Assembly (NCBI GenBank): GCA_020629515.1
Contig: JAHDDE010000006.1
Span: 1 to 64,000, forward strand
From: Saprospiraceae bacterium
GTDB lineage: Bacteria > Bacteroidota > Bacteroidia > Chitinophagales > Saprospiraceae
Length of the DNA stretch: 64,000 bases
Direction: 5' to 3'
Position 1 is the stretch's first letter. Every line of letters begins with the position of its first letter. A model generated the notes under the pieces. It saw nothing but the letters and a program-made list of their open reading frames with translations, was not told the DNA's origin and made no database searches. The position numbers and the translations under genes are program-made. Below are positions 55,253-63,891 of the stretch, in pieces.

Positions 55253-56512
55253 TCATTTTCCAGCATTAGGATCTAATTGAACCTTTATCTGTGTAGAGGT
55301 ATCCAACCCTGCAATAACTTCGACATGTAAACCATCAGAAAGACCTAATTCGACCTCCATTTTTTCGAATGACTGATCACCAACTACCTTCTCTACATAA
55401 GTATCCTCTCCATCTTTTTCATATATAACATCTCTTTCTTGAATAGCTATAACAGATTCTTTCTTATTGATGATAATATCACCATTAGCACTGTATCCAG
55501 CTCTTAAGAAGATATCTTTAGCATATTCTTTTAAGGCGGCCTTAACTTCGAATTTTACTACCCCCTCTTCTTCTGCCCCTTTAGGTGATATAAATTCAAG
55601 AACAGCGTCAAAAGTGTGATCAGGGATAGCTCCTACTGTTAACTCTATAGGCATTCCTTCTTGTAGTTTACCAACATCCGATTCGTCTACCTTTCCTTCA
55701 AATATGAGAGACTTCATGTCCGCAATGACTGCTATGCTTGTGCCTTCGTTGAAATTATTTCTCTCTATAACTGATGACCCTTCTTCTACTGGCACATCGA
55801 GTATCATACCATCTACTGTAGATACTACTATGTTAGATACTTGATTTGAGCGATTTGTCTTGCCTTCTCTCAATAGTTGAAGATTATTTTCTGCAGCTTC
55901 TAACTCTTGTCTTCTTATATCCAGTTGAGCTCTTACTTGCTTCAAAGAATTGCCAGATAACAGTAAAGCATTATCATATGCATTTTGTTTTAAATCTCTG
56001 TCTAATTTGAATTGAGCATAATCTTGATCAGATATGATACCTTCATCCAAAAGTTGTCTATTACGTTCCTCTTCTTTCTGTGCTACTTCTAAGTTGCGCT
56101 TCGCTTCTTTTATATCAAGTCCGTTGGAATTCACTTGAGTCTGTCTTTCAAATTCGCGTTGAGCTTCTTTAACTTGTATACGTGCCAATTCAACATTAGA
56201 TCTGGCGCTATTGATATTAACCTCACTCGGAATTAGTTTAATCTTTGCCAGTTTCTGGCCCTTTGATACAATCTCTCCCGCTTCAACATATAGTGCATCA
56301 ACAACACCTGAGACTTGTGGTTTAACGTTGACTTCTAATCGAGGTTTGATAGAACCAGTCGCAACAGATTTGTTTAAAATGTCTCTAACTTCGGCCTTAG
56401 TGCTCTCATATTGAGTGGGATCCGTATTAGATTGAGAATAGAAGTAATATGCCAAAAAAGCAGTAATCGCAATTATTATAATTCCTGAACCAAATAGACA
56501 ACCTTTATTCAT
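55253..56512 (-). CDS. macA: MacA/HlyD-type efflux adaptor
   Basis: Periplasmic membrane-fusion protein linking an inner-membrane ABC pump to an outer-membrane channel. It has an N-terminal membrane anchor (about 5-26) and a lipoyl/barrel-sandwich half-motif around DALYVEAGEIVSKGQKLAKI (about 75-94). A long coiled-coil hairpin runs over about 105-215, and beta-barrel and membrane-proximal domains follow. 419 residues is normal. Last gene of the operon ATPase - permease - permease - adaptor; the outer-membrane channel is not nearby. Substrate unknown, so the symbol denotes type only. Confidence 0.85.
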   Translation of the reverse strand: MNKGCLFGSGIIIIAITAFLAYYFYSQSNTDPTQYESTKAEVRDILNKSVATGSIKPRLEVNVKPQVSGVVDALYVEAGEIVSKGQKLAKIKLIPSEVNINSARSNVELARIQVKEAQREFERQTQVNSNGLDIKEAKRNLEVAQKEEERNRQLLDEGIISDQDYAQFKLDRDLKQNAYDNALLLSGNSLKQVRAQLDIRRQELEAAENNLQLLREGKTNRSNQVSNIVVSTVDGMILDVPVEEGSSVIERNNFNEGTSIAVIADMKSLIFEGKVDESDVGKLQEGMPIELTVGAIPDHTFDAVLEFISPKGAEEEGVVKFEVKAALKEYAKDIFLRAGYSANGDIIINKKESVIAIQERDVIYEKDGEDTYVEKVVGDQSFEKMEVELGLSDGLHVEVIAGLDTSTQIKVQLDPNAGK

Positions 56513-56547
56513 CCTTTTAGATTTTACTTTATTATGATTTTTTGATT

Positions 56548-57801
56548 TTATTCATCTTTCAATGCTACTACTGGATTAACTTTAGAAGCCTGCATAGCAG
56601 GAATCAATCCCGCTATAGTCCCAGCGATAACTAATACAATAAGAGCTACCAAACCTACATACCAGTTAACCTCTGGATTGTGAAAATTTTCAGTATCTCC
56701 TCCTGATATTGTCAGCAATAAATTCAATATCCAGATGAGAAATGTGCCTGCAACAATTCCTAAGTAGCCAGATATGGAGGTTATAAAAACAGATTCTGTT
56801 AATATCATACTCACTATAGAGTTAGGAGTAGCTCCGAGTGCCTTTCTAATACCAATTTCTTTTGTTCGTTCTTTTACGATAATCAACATGATATTGCTCA
56901 CCCCAATTATCCCTGCTAAAAGTGTTCCTATACCTACAAACCATAAGAAGACTTTTATGCCCAAAAACAATCCTTGAATCTGTTGAAATTCTTTTTCCAA
57001 ATTGAAACCACCTATACCTTGCGGATCATCAGGATGGATACTATTCATCTCCTTCAAATAACGTCGTATTTTGGGTTCCATCTCGGCGACACGCGTACCT
57101 GTTTTAGCCGATACAACCATATAATCAATCCTATCTCCAGTACCGAAAGTCCTACTTAATGTAGTTAATGGTATCACCGCTGTTTCTTGATCAGAACGAG
57201 TCCATTCTTTTTCTTGATCCGGACCAAAAACCCCCACCACTTTAAAATCAATTCCTTTAATAGTAATATGCTCTCCAATAGCATTTTCATCCCCGAATAG
57301 TACATCTTTTGTGGTTGTACCGATTACAGCAACTTTTCTTGCTGCATCTATATCGCTCTGTTTTATGTATCTCCCTTCATGAATTTTGAATGCTTCGATG
57401 AGCGGCATATCTGTTAGCTCTCCTCTCACCGTATAACTTGCCCCTTCGCCTTTATATTCCATATTGAATGGGCCCACTTCGTTTCTCGGAGCAATTAGGT
57501 CAATTTCTTCGACTTTTTGTTTTAAGTATTCAATATTACTCAAAGTTAATTGAACTCTTCTTCCTGTCGAAAAACCCTTATAAGGCATGGTAGTTCTTGA
57601 TGCCCATACATACATAATATTCTTAGCACGTGAACCAAAATCCTTATATACTCCATTTTCGAGTCCTTTGCCCATTCCTAAAAGGAACACCAACATAAAA
57701 ATCCCCCAAAAAACACCAAGAGCTGTTAAAAAGCTTCTCAGCTTATTTTTCATAATCGTGGCGAATATTTCTTGCCATTTATCTTTATCGAATATGCCCA
57801 T
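56548..57801 (-). CDS. MacB-type ABC permease (second copy)
   Basis: 417 residues with the MacB layout: an N-terminal membrane segment (LTALGVFWGIFMLVFLLG), a periplasmic core domain (about 45-270), and three C-terminal membrane segments beginning at GVIGVSNIMLII. The KERTKEIGIRKALGATP coupling helix is highly conserved. It starts 3 bp after the stop of the first permease gene and is clearly its paralogue, so the pump is probably a heterodimer of the two permeases with a shared ATPase. Confidence 0.88.
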   Translation of the reverse strand: MGIFDKDKWQEIFATIMKNKLRSFLTALGVFWGIFMLVFLLGMGKGLENGVYKDFGSRAKNIMYVWASRTTMPYKGFSTGRRVQLTLSNIEYLKQKVEEIDLIAPRNEVGPFNMEYKGEGASYTVRGELTDMPLIEAFKIHEGRYIKQSDIDAARKVAVIGTTTKDVLFGDENAIGEHITIKGIDFKVVGVFGPDQEKEWTRSDQETAVIPLTTLSRTFGTGDRIDYMVVSAKTGTRVAEMEPKIRRYLKEMNSIHPDDPQGIGGFNLEKEFQQIQGLFLGIKVFLWFVGIGTLLAGIIGVSNIMLIIVKERTKEIGIRKALGATPNSIVSMILTESVFITSISGYLGIVAGTFLIWILNLLLTISGGDTENFHNPEVNWYVGLVALIVLVIAGTIAGLIPAMQASKVNPVVALKDE

Positions 57802-57804
57802 TAT

Positions 57805-59034
57805 CTAATCGCTTTTTATTGCAGTTACAGGGTTAATTCTCGCAGCTTGCAATGCCGGCAGAAATCCCGCCAATGCACCAGCTAAAATCAAGATAATTGT
57901 AGCTGATATTGCGATCCAAATATTCACCTCAGGTCGTCGAAAAAATTCGGACTCTATACCTTGGAGGAGAGCCAAGGCGCCAATGCCCAATCCTAAACCA
58001 ATATATCCTGCTATAGCCGTTATAAATATCGATTCTTGAAAAATCATTCCAACTATCGATTTAGGTGTTGCTCCCAGAGCTTTTCTGATCCCAATTTCTT
58101 TGGTCCTATCTTTGACAATGATCAACATAATGTTACTCACTCCTATCACACCAGCTATTATTGAAAAAATTCCTACTACCCACATAATTCCTTTTATGGC
58201 ATTCATTAGGCCCATAAAACTTTGGTATTCTCTTGCCATGTTCCAGATACGGATGGCTTGACGGTCTTCCGGGTCAACTAATTTCCGTTCGCTTAAGGTA
58301 TTTTTAATGGCTGTTTCAACTAATGCCATATCTTCAAACGGTAAATCACCCATATCCAAAATCAATTGATCGATATGATCAAAATTGGAATATGTCCTTT
58401 GGAGTGTTTTGATAGGTACATATAAGCGTTGCATTGTGCGCCCTTCTTCTTTGTCATAAAACACCCCAACTACTGAATAAGCAGTTCCTTCTATCATCAC
58501 CTCTTTACCTATAGCCGTATCCTCACCTTTGAAGAATTCATCTCGTACATCACGTCCTATAACTGCAACTTTTCGTAATTCATCTATATCTTTTTGATTT
58601 ATATATCTTCCTTCTAACAATTCTAAACTTTCAATAAATCCCCCATCAGGATGAGTACCTTGTACTGAGTAGGTTTGTGTTTTGTTCTTATGCGTGACAA
58701 TCGTACTCCAACTCAAAAAGTACTTTCCACTGATCTTCTGAATTTGATCAAATTGATCAATCAAATAGTCATAGTCGTCATTAGTTAATTTGATAATTCG
58801 CCCTTCTTTGAGACCATTGAATGGCTTAGTGCTTCTCCCAGTGTTGATCCAGAGGCTATTTAGGGCATCCCCTTCAAAGTTGTAAGCTATTCCATTTTGA
58901 AGTCCTTGCCCTGCTCCAAGTAAGATCACCAACATAAATATCCCCCATGCTACACCAAATGCAGTTAACAATGTGCGCAACCTATGTCGGTTTATTGAGT
59001 CAAATATCTCTTGCCATTTATCAAAATCAATCAT
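57805..59034 (-). CDS. MacB-type ABC permease (first copy)
   Basis: 409 residues with the same layout as the following gene: TLLTAFGVAWGIFMLVILLG at the N-terminus, a periplasmic domain, then GVIGVSNIMLII and KDRTKEIGIRKALGATP ahead of the last membrane segments. The C-terminal coupling regions of the two permeases are nearly identical while their periplasmic domains differ, as expected if they contact different faces of substrate or adaptor. It lies 5 bp downstream of the ATPase gene. Confidence 0.88.
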   Translation of the reverse strand: MIDFDKWQEIFDSINRHRLRTLLTAFGVAWGIFMLVILLGAGQGLQNGIAYNFEGDALNSLWINTGRSTKPFNGLKEGRIIKLTNDDYDYLIDQFDQIQKISGKYFLSWSTIVTHKNKTQTYSVQGTHPDGGFIESLELLEGRYINQKDIDELRKVAVIGRDVRDEFFKGEDTAIGKEVMIEGTAYSVVGVFYDKEEGRTMQRLYVPIKTLQRTYSNFDHIDQLILDMGDLPFEDMALVETAIKNTLSERKLVDPEDRQAIRIWNMAREYQSFMGLMNAIKGIMWVVGIFSIIAGVIGVSNIMLIIVKDRTKEIGIRKALGATPKSIVGMIFQESIFITAIAGYIGLGLGIGALALLQGIESEFFRRPEVNIWIAISATIILILAGALAGFLPALQAARINPVTAIKSD

Positions 59035-59039
59035 GGTAA

Positions 59040-59705
59040 TTAGTTTTCTATTAATCCATCTTTAATTCTAATAATCCGCTCAGTCTGCTCGGCAATATCA
59101 TCTTCGTGGGTGACTATTATAGTAGTGATACCTTGTTCATTAAAACTCTTAAAGATTCCCATTACTTCCTCCGAAGTTTTAGAATCCAATGCTCCTGTCG
59201 GCTCATCTGCTAAAACTACTTTAGGTTGACTGATCAATGCTCTGGCTATTGCAACCCTTTGTTGTTGTCCTCCTGACATTTGATTAGGATAATGATTCGC
59301 CCACTCTTTGAGTCCAACCTTCTCAAGATATTCAACAGCTAACTCCTGTCTTTCCTTTCGCCCTACCTTCTGGTAATATAGAGGCAAGGCCACATTTTCT
59401 TTAGCAGTTTTGAAGGGTAAAAGATTAAATGACTGAAAAACAAAACCTATAAATCTATTACGATAAAACGCCGCTTGAGATTCAGACAAGTCTTTATTAA
59501 TCAATTCATTATTTAGCCAATATTCTCCATCGTCATATTCGTCTAAGATTCCTAAAATATTTAACAATGTGGATTTCCCAGAACCAGAAGAACCCATAAT
59601 CGATACAAACTCCCCTTGCTTAATCTCTAAGTCCACCCCTTTTAATACATGGAGCTCATTAAATTCTGTTGAATAAGACTTATTTAGGTTTTTGATTGTG
59701 ATCAT
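59040..59705 (-). CDS. ABC transporter ATPase, MacB/LolD type
   Basis: 221-residue nucleotide-binding subunit powering the two permeases. Walker A GSSGSGKST (about 38-46), Q-loop FVFQSFNLLPF, signature MSGGQQQRVAIARAL, Walker B VVLADEPTGALD and H-loop IVTHE are all intact. As a separate polypeptide it differs from MacB, where ATPase and permease are fused. First gene of the operon, 236 bp from the divergent sigma factor gene. Confidence 0.94.
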   Translation of the reverse strand: MITIKNLNKSYSTEFNELHVLKGVDLEIKQGEFVSIMGSSGSGKSTLLNILGILDEYDDGEYWLNNELINKDLSESQAAFYRNRFIGFVFQSFNLLPFKTAKENVALPLYYQKVGRKERQELAVEYLEKVGLKEWANHYPNQMSGGQQQRVAIARALISQPKVVLADEPTGALDSKTSEEVMGIFKSFNEQGITTIIVTHEDDIAEQTERIIRIKDGLIEN

Positions 59706-59803
59706 ATCATAAAACGATTATAAGTGTGAAACAAAATAAATTCTATGGTGGAATAAAAAATTATAGATGAACCGCTCTAAAGGACAGATGAATAATGGAT
59801 AAG

Positions 59804-59837
59804 GTTGCATCTACAGCGATAACGGATTTTATCTTTG
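59804..59837 (+). promoter_or_regulatory. Promoter of the ECF sigma / anti-sigma unit
   Basis: -7 box TATCTTTG at 59830-59837 with a GTTG (TTG-type -33 element) starting 26 bp upstream at 59804, close to the Bacteroidota housekeeping pattern. It lies about 105 bp before the sigma factor start, leaving a leader of roughly 100 nt that contains a TGACA-6-TGTCA inverted repeat at 59893-59908. Confidence 0.55.
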
Positions 59838-59941
59838 CTCAACATATTATGGCATATCATAGAGCTTTAGAGGTAAAACAGTTATTATTGTATGACATTC
59901 AATTGTCACATTGCTCCCATTAAGTCGCACAATATTTTCTT

Positions 59942-60502
59942 TTGAAGTCCAATAGTTATTATATAAAAGGCATAAGTGAAAATCGGTTAAAAGTTCTCAA
60001 TGAAATCTATTCGGATTTTAGTCCTATGATCAACAATCTTGTAAAGAGAAATAGCGGTAACGATGATGATGCGAAAGATGTTTTTCAAGAATCTTTATTA
60101 GTAATTTTTAATAAAGTAAAAAGTAATCAATTAGAACTATCTGCGAGCTTTAGTACCTACTTGTATTCTGTAGCAAGATTAACGTGGCTCAAAAAACTAA
60201 AAAAAAATTCGAAAACTAAGGTCACCTTTTCCGATGTCGAAGAATATATAAGCGATCTGGAGGAAGACGAATCTTTTGACCGCAGTGAGAAATCATTATT
60301 GTACCACTATCATTTCAAAAGAATAGCGTCAGAATGCCAACAAATATTGATTCACACCTTCAACAGGTTATCAGGAGAAGAAATCGCTGAAAAAATGGGA
60401 TATACAAAGGAATACGTAAAACGAAAAAGGTATAAATGCAAAAGTCACTTGATTGAAATTATACAGAATGATCCGAAATATTCTGAAATCAAAAGCTTTT
60501 AA
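59942..60502 (+). CDS. ECF-type RNA polymerase sigma factor
   Basis: 186-residue sigma-70 family factor of the extracytoplasmic-function group. Region 2 carries DAKDVFQESLLVIFNKV (about 41-57) and YSVARLTWLKKLKK. Region 4 contains the HTH LSGEEIAEKMGYTKEYVKRKRYKCK. The linker is rich in Asp/Glu. The start is TTG at 59942; the first Met is only at residue 29, inside region 2. The next gene starts 2 bp after its stop and looks like its anti-sigma, and the MacAB-type operon is divergent. Confidence 0.88.
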   Translation: MKSNSYYIKGISENRLKVLNEIYSDFSPMINNLVKRNSGNDDDAKDVFQESLLVIFNKVKSNQLELSASFSTYLYSVARLTWLKKLKKNSKTKVTFSDVEEYISDLEEDESFDRSEKSLLYHYHFKRIASECQQILIHTFNRLSGEEIAEKMGYTKEYVKRKRYKCKSHLIEIIQNDPKYSEIKSF

Positions 60503-60504
60503 TC

Positions 60505-61377
60505 GTGATAGATCAAGAAACTATAGAAAGATATCTAAAAGGTGATCTTAATTTGACAGAGCAAAGATCAATTGATGCACAATTAAAAACCAATCCCAAA
60601 TTAAGAGAAGTATTCGCCCTTACGGAAGATATCAACAATGTATTTCAAAATAAAGAAGAGCACAATTTCATTGAGAATCTGAATAAAATAAAATATAATT
60701 CAACTCCATCTGCCCGTTCCAATTCTTCGTATAAATATATAAGATTCATAGGCTTAGTTGGATTATTACTTATTGCAGCAGCAACAGGTTACTATTTACT
60801 CTGGCCTCAGTTCAGCTCAACTGAAAGGATACATCATCCTGCACCTAGCAAAATAGAAATACACACACCGACGAAGGTCGAAACAGAAGAAGAGCATAGC
60901 AAACCCAAAATAGAATTTGCAGCCGATAAATCAAATACTTCTACAGAGTCTATATCTGAAGATTTTAATTGGGGAAATGAATTTGCTACAATAGCAGAAT
61001 TAGAACTCGTTATAGCCCAATCAACAAGTAATTACGAAAATGATTGGGTCATAGGGCACTTCCCTTTGGATCAGTTTAATGAATTCAACCAATTATCAAC
61101 AATTGCATTTAACGGTCGATTTAAAACAGACAAAAAATACTCTGATAGAGATATAGCTTTCTATTTATTTAATAATGATAAAGGAGCCTACGAGAACTTC
61201 GTGCCTCAAACTACTTATTATCCTAAAGTGACTCAAGCAATTGGGGGTTACGAAATCAATTTGGAAGAAACGATAGTCTTAGAAGATGGCTTATACTATT
61301 ACCTAATAGAAGAAATACAAACTGAAGAAGTTATTTATGCAGGAAAGTTTGAGTCAAGAGTAAGCAACTTGTTCTAA
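60505..61377 (+). CDS. Putative anti-sigma factor, single-pass membrane protein
   Basis: 290 residues. The cytoplasmic N-terminus (about 1-75) begins like zinc-finger-less anti-sigma proteins (TIERYLKGDLNLTEQRSIDAQL). One membrane segment (about 80-98, FIGLVGLLLIAAATGYYLLW) is followed by a Ser/Thr/Glu-rich linker and a C-terminal periplasmic domain of about 140 residues that I cannot assign. No zinc-binding HxxxCxxC is present. The anti-sigma role is inferred from position right after the sigma gene (2-bp gap) and topology. The start is GTG. Confidence 0.72.
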   Translation: MIDQETIERYLKGDLNLTEQRSIDAQLKTNPKLREVFALTEDINNVFQNKEEHNFIENLNKIKYNSTPSARSNSSYKYIRFIGLVGLLLIAAATGYYLLWPQFSSTERIHHPAPSKIEIHTPTKVETEEEHSKPKIEFAADKSNTSTESISEDFNWGNEFATIAELELVIAQSTSNYENDWVIGHFPLDQFNEFNQLSTIAFNGRFKTDKKYSDRDIAFYLFNNDKGAYENFVPQTTYYPKVTQAIGGYEINLEETIVLEDGLYYYLIEEIQTEEVIYAGKFESRVSNLF

Positions 61378-61419
61378 TCTGATATATTATCAATATCGTT
61401 TGCTCTCATCATTTGTTTA

Positions 61420-62190
61420 TTAACAGCCTTTCCAGTTAGGTTTTCTCTTTTCTATAAATGCTAATGCTCCTTCTTTAAAATCAGCAGAATCCGCCAACCG
61501 ACCAAAAGAAGTAACTTCCGCCTTAAATCCATCCTGATTAAATCCTGCATTAATTGCAGAAATTGACTCTCTAATAGCAAGAGGTGCTTTAGTACATATT
61601 TTGTTCAATATCTTTATTGTTTCCTCTAAAACATCTTGATCATCGCAAACTTTATTTACTAATCCCATTCTTTCTGCCTCCTCACTACCGATCATATCAC
61701 CTGTAAGTATAAGTTCCATGGCTTTCCCTTTACCTACCAACTGTGCCAAACGTTGGGTGCCTCCATAGCCTGGTATAATACCTAAATTGACCTCAGGTTG
61801 ACCAAATTTTGCACTTCTTCCAGCCACTCTAATATGGCATGCCATAGCTAATTCACAACCACCACCTAGTGCAAAACCATTAACCGCAGCTACAACAGGA
61901 ACATGAAAATTTTCAATAGTCATAAAAATATCCTGACCTCGTTGAGAAAGAGCCATCGCTTTATCATTATCCAATGTCAAAAATTCTTTTATATCCGCAC
62001 CTGCTACAAATGCTTTATTCCCTGACCCTGTAATAATAACTCCACGAAGATCTTGCTTAGGTAAATCATTACCGAATAATTGAATTAAGTCAGTAAACAC
62101 ATCTGTATTAAGTGCATTTAATGCCTTCGGTCTGTTTATCGTAATTATTGCTATTTGATCTTGAATAACTAGTTGAACCTCTTTATACAT
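61420..62190 (-). CDS. Enoyl-CoA hydratase
   Basis: Crotonase-fold hydratase adding water to trans-2-enoyl-CoA in beta-oxidation or related routes. The oxyanion-hole segments are FVAGADIKEF and NGFALGGGCELAMA. The two acidic catalytic residues are the Glu of GGGCELAM and the Glu of FGQPEVNLGIIPGYGGTQRL. 256 residues is typical. It may work with the acyl-CoA dehydrogenase and FadH elsewhere in the window. It lies 27 bp after the unknown gene on the same strand, so they may share a transcript. Confidence 0.92.
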   Translation of the reverse strand: MYKEVQLVIQDQIAIITINRPKALNALNTDVFTDLIQLFGNDLPKQDLRGVIITGSGNKAFVAGADIKEFLTLDNDKAMALSQRGQDIFMTIENFHVPVVAAVNGFALGGGCELAMACHIRVAGRSAKFGQPEVNLGIIPGYGGTQRLAQLVGKGKAMELILTGDMIGSEEAERMGLVNKVCDDQDVLEETIKILNKICTKAPLAIRESISAINAGFNQDGFKAEVTSFGRLADSADFKEGALAFIEKRKPNWKGC

Positions 62191-62217
62191 ATTCAGTTAT
62201 TGGTTTATTAATTGAAA

Positions 62218-62886
62218 CTATTCACAGTTAATCTCCATAGACGCTAAATGGTATAATTCGAATACGTGAAACATCATATATTTCTTACTCACTTCGTGCT
62301 TATCGATATATTTTATAAATGAGTCATTTCTATCAAGAATCAACTTGATCGTTTTACTCACCTTGATAAATCTATCTAAATCAGAGTCTACAGGGAGTTC
62401 CGCCACACTAATATATTCCATAAAATCTCTGAACAGTGTAAAGTTATAAATACAATACACATCAGGATACCTGAAACTCAAGAATGAAAAAGCACATTTC
62501 CTATCATCTTGATAACTTGGTGGAGCACTCAGATTATTTTTCTTATCAATTTTTTCCAATTGATTTAAGTAAAATATAAACCGTCCAATTCTTCCCACGA
62601 TCTCTTTTTTCTCATCAAACAAATCCTTGAATGCAGATCTTACCAAATCATCATTGATATTAATGTATCTAAAAAGTGATTGAATAGGATGATAATCTTG
62701 ACGATCCCAAATAGGAGATTTGATGTTTAAACTTTTGTTCATCATCAAAATTAAATCCGAATTATCTAAATCCCAATGATCATGAAACCGCTGCACTTCG
62801 CTCAAGATAGTAACATCTATTGCATCTTCCACTAAGAGCAGTTTTAAGTACTTATCTATAAGATTATTGATCTTTTTTAAATTCAT
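62218..62886 (-). CDS. Hypothetical cytoplasmic helical protein (222 aa)
   Basis: Not recognised. No signal peptide or membrane segment; predicted mostly helical, with Lys/Asp/Ile-rich composition. The segment FLSFRYPDVYCIYNFTLFRDF near residues 136-156 vaguely recalls helical domains next to McrB/AAA-type restriction proteins, but I could not tie it to a family and nothing restriction-related is nearby. It is followed 27 bp later by the enoyl-CoA hydratase gene. Confidence 0.6.
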   Translation of the reverse strand: MNLKKINNLIDKYLKLLLVEDAIDVTILSEVQRFHDHWDLDNSDLILMMNKSLNIKSPIWDRQDYHPIQSLFRYININDDLVRSAFKDLFDEKKEIVGRIGRFIFYLNQLEKIDKKNNLSAPPSYQDDRKCAFSFLSFRYPDVYCIYNFTLFRDFMEYISVAELPVDSDLDRFIKVSKTIKLILDRNDSFIKYIDKHEVSKKYMMFHVFELYHLASMEINCE

Positions 62887-62958
62887 TCATAGAAAATTAA
62901 GGATTTACCCTTTATGATAACTGGTGAAACACCTTATAAACCAGTTGTTCTTAGATTT

Positions 62959-62966
62959 TAGCTTTG
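62959..62966 (+). promoter_or_regulatory. -7 box for the OmpA-family gene
   Basis: TAGCTTTG matches TAnnTTTG exactly and ends 18 bp before the ATG at 62985. No -33 partner is clear. Confidence 0.4.
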
Positions 62967-62984
62967 TTAAGACAAACCTAAATC

Positions 62985-63767
62985 ATGAATAGATTAATCA
63001 TTATATCATTAGCAACCCTAATATTCGCCTCTTGCAATAATACGAAGATCAACGATCTCAACAACCAAATCATAAATAAAGAACAACAAATCACACAGTT
63101 AAACAAACAAGTCGATCACTTACAATCGACCAATAACAGTCTGTTAGAAAGGATGTCAGAAATGTCAGTTATAAACCAAACAGAAGCTCGAAGTATACAA
63201 AGTTCATTGGAAAACATCAATAGACAAAACCAATATATCACTGAACTAAATACACAGATCAAACACAAAGATTCTATCAACACGGCATTAGCCAATAATT
63301 TGAAAAGATCCCTCATCGACATTAATGATAGTGATCTCGAAATTAGCGTGAAAGGAAGTGCCATTTATGTATCAATAGCGGATCATTTATTATTCAATAG
63401 CGGATCTACAAAAGTATTGTCGAGTTCATCAAATGTATTGGACAAAGTAGCTTCTGTTATTAATGATCACAACCAATTGAATGTATTAGTCGAAGGACAT
63501 ACTGACAATGTCCCAATACATACAAGGGGGATTTCTGACAACTGGGACTTGAGTGTGCTTAGAGCCACATCAATAGTCCGAGAATTACAAGAAAAGTACT
63601 TGGTAGATCCAGAAAGAATGACTGCAGCCGGTCGAAGTCACTATATTCCTAAAATGAACAATACGACATCTGCAGGCAGAAAAAAGAATCGACGAACAGA
63701 AATTATAATAACTCCAAAATTGGATCAGTTCTTCAAATTATTGGAGCAACCAGAGCTGGCTGGATAG
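62985..63767 (+). CDS. OmpA/MotB-family lipoprotein
   Basis: 260 residues: lipobox FASC with Cys17, a coiled-coil (about 24-110) with heptad-like Gln/Asn/Leu repeats, then an OmpA-like peptidoglycan-binding domain (about 130-245): LLFNSGSTKVLSSS, VEGHTDNVPI, NWDLSVLRATSIVREL and RKKNRRTEIII. It would tether the outer membrane to peptidoglycan, with the coiled-coil as spacer. A hairpin terminator begins just before the stop. Confidence 0.9.
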   Translation: MNRLIIISLATLIFASCNNTKINDLNNQIINKEQQITQLNKQVDHLQSTNNSLLERMSEMSVINQTEARSIQSSLENINRQNQYITELNTQIKHKDSINTALANNLKRSLIDINDSDLEISVKGSAIYVSIADHLLFNSGSTKVLSSSSNVLDKVASVINDHNQLNVLVEGHTDNVPIHTRGISDNWDLSVLRATSIVRELQEKYLVDPERMTAAGRSHYIPKMNNTTSAGRKKNRRTEIIITPKLDQFFKLLEQPELAG

Positions 63768-63798
63768 GGCAAAAGCTCTATCCTTTCAGCTAATTTTT
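63762..63798 (+). terminator. Terminator of the OmpA-family gene
   Basis: Stem of 9 bp with one G-U pair (63762-63770 with 63775-63783), loop AAAA, then a T-rich stretch at 63784-63798. The stop codon lies inside the 5' arm. Confidence 0.7.
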
Positions 63799-63891
63799 AG
63801 TTCTAATTTTGGTCTGACCATATTCAACAATAACTCCTACAACATTGAGTATACCGATAAACGAGAAAACAACAATAAAATAACCAATCAT
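63790..63891 (-). CDS. Possible single-pass micropeptide (33 aa)
   Basis: ORF MIGYFIVVFSFIGILNVVGV... ending KIRTKN: one hydrophobic segment (about 2-24) and a basic tail. It is convergent with the OmpA-family gene, beyond its terminator. Length and lack of homologue knowledge keep confidence low; it could be a chance ORF. Confidence 0.3.
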   Translation of the reverse strand: MIGYFIVVFSFIGILNVVGVIVEYGQTKIRTKN

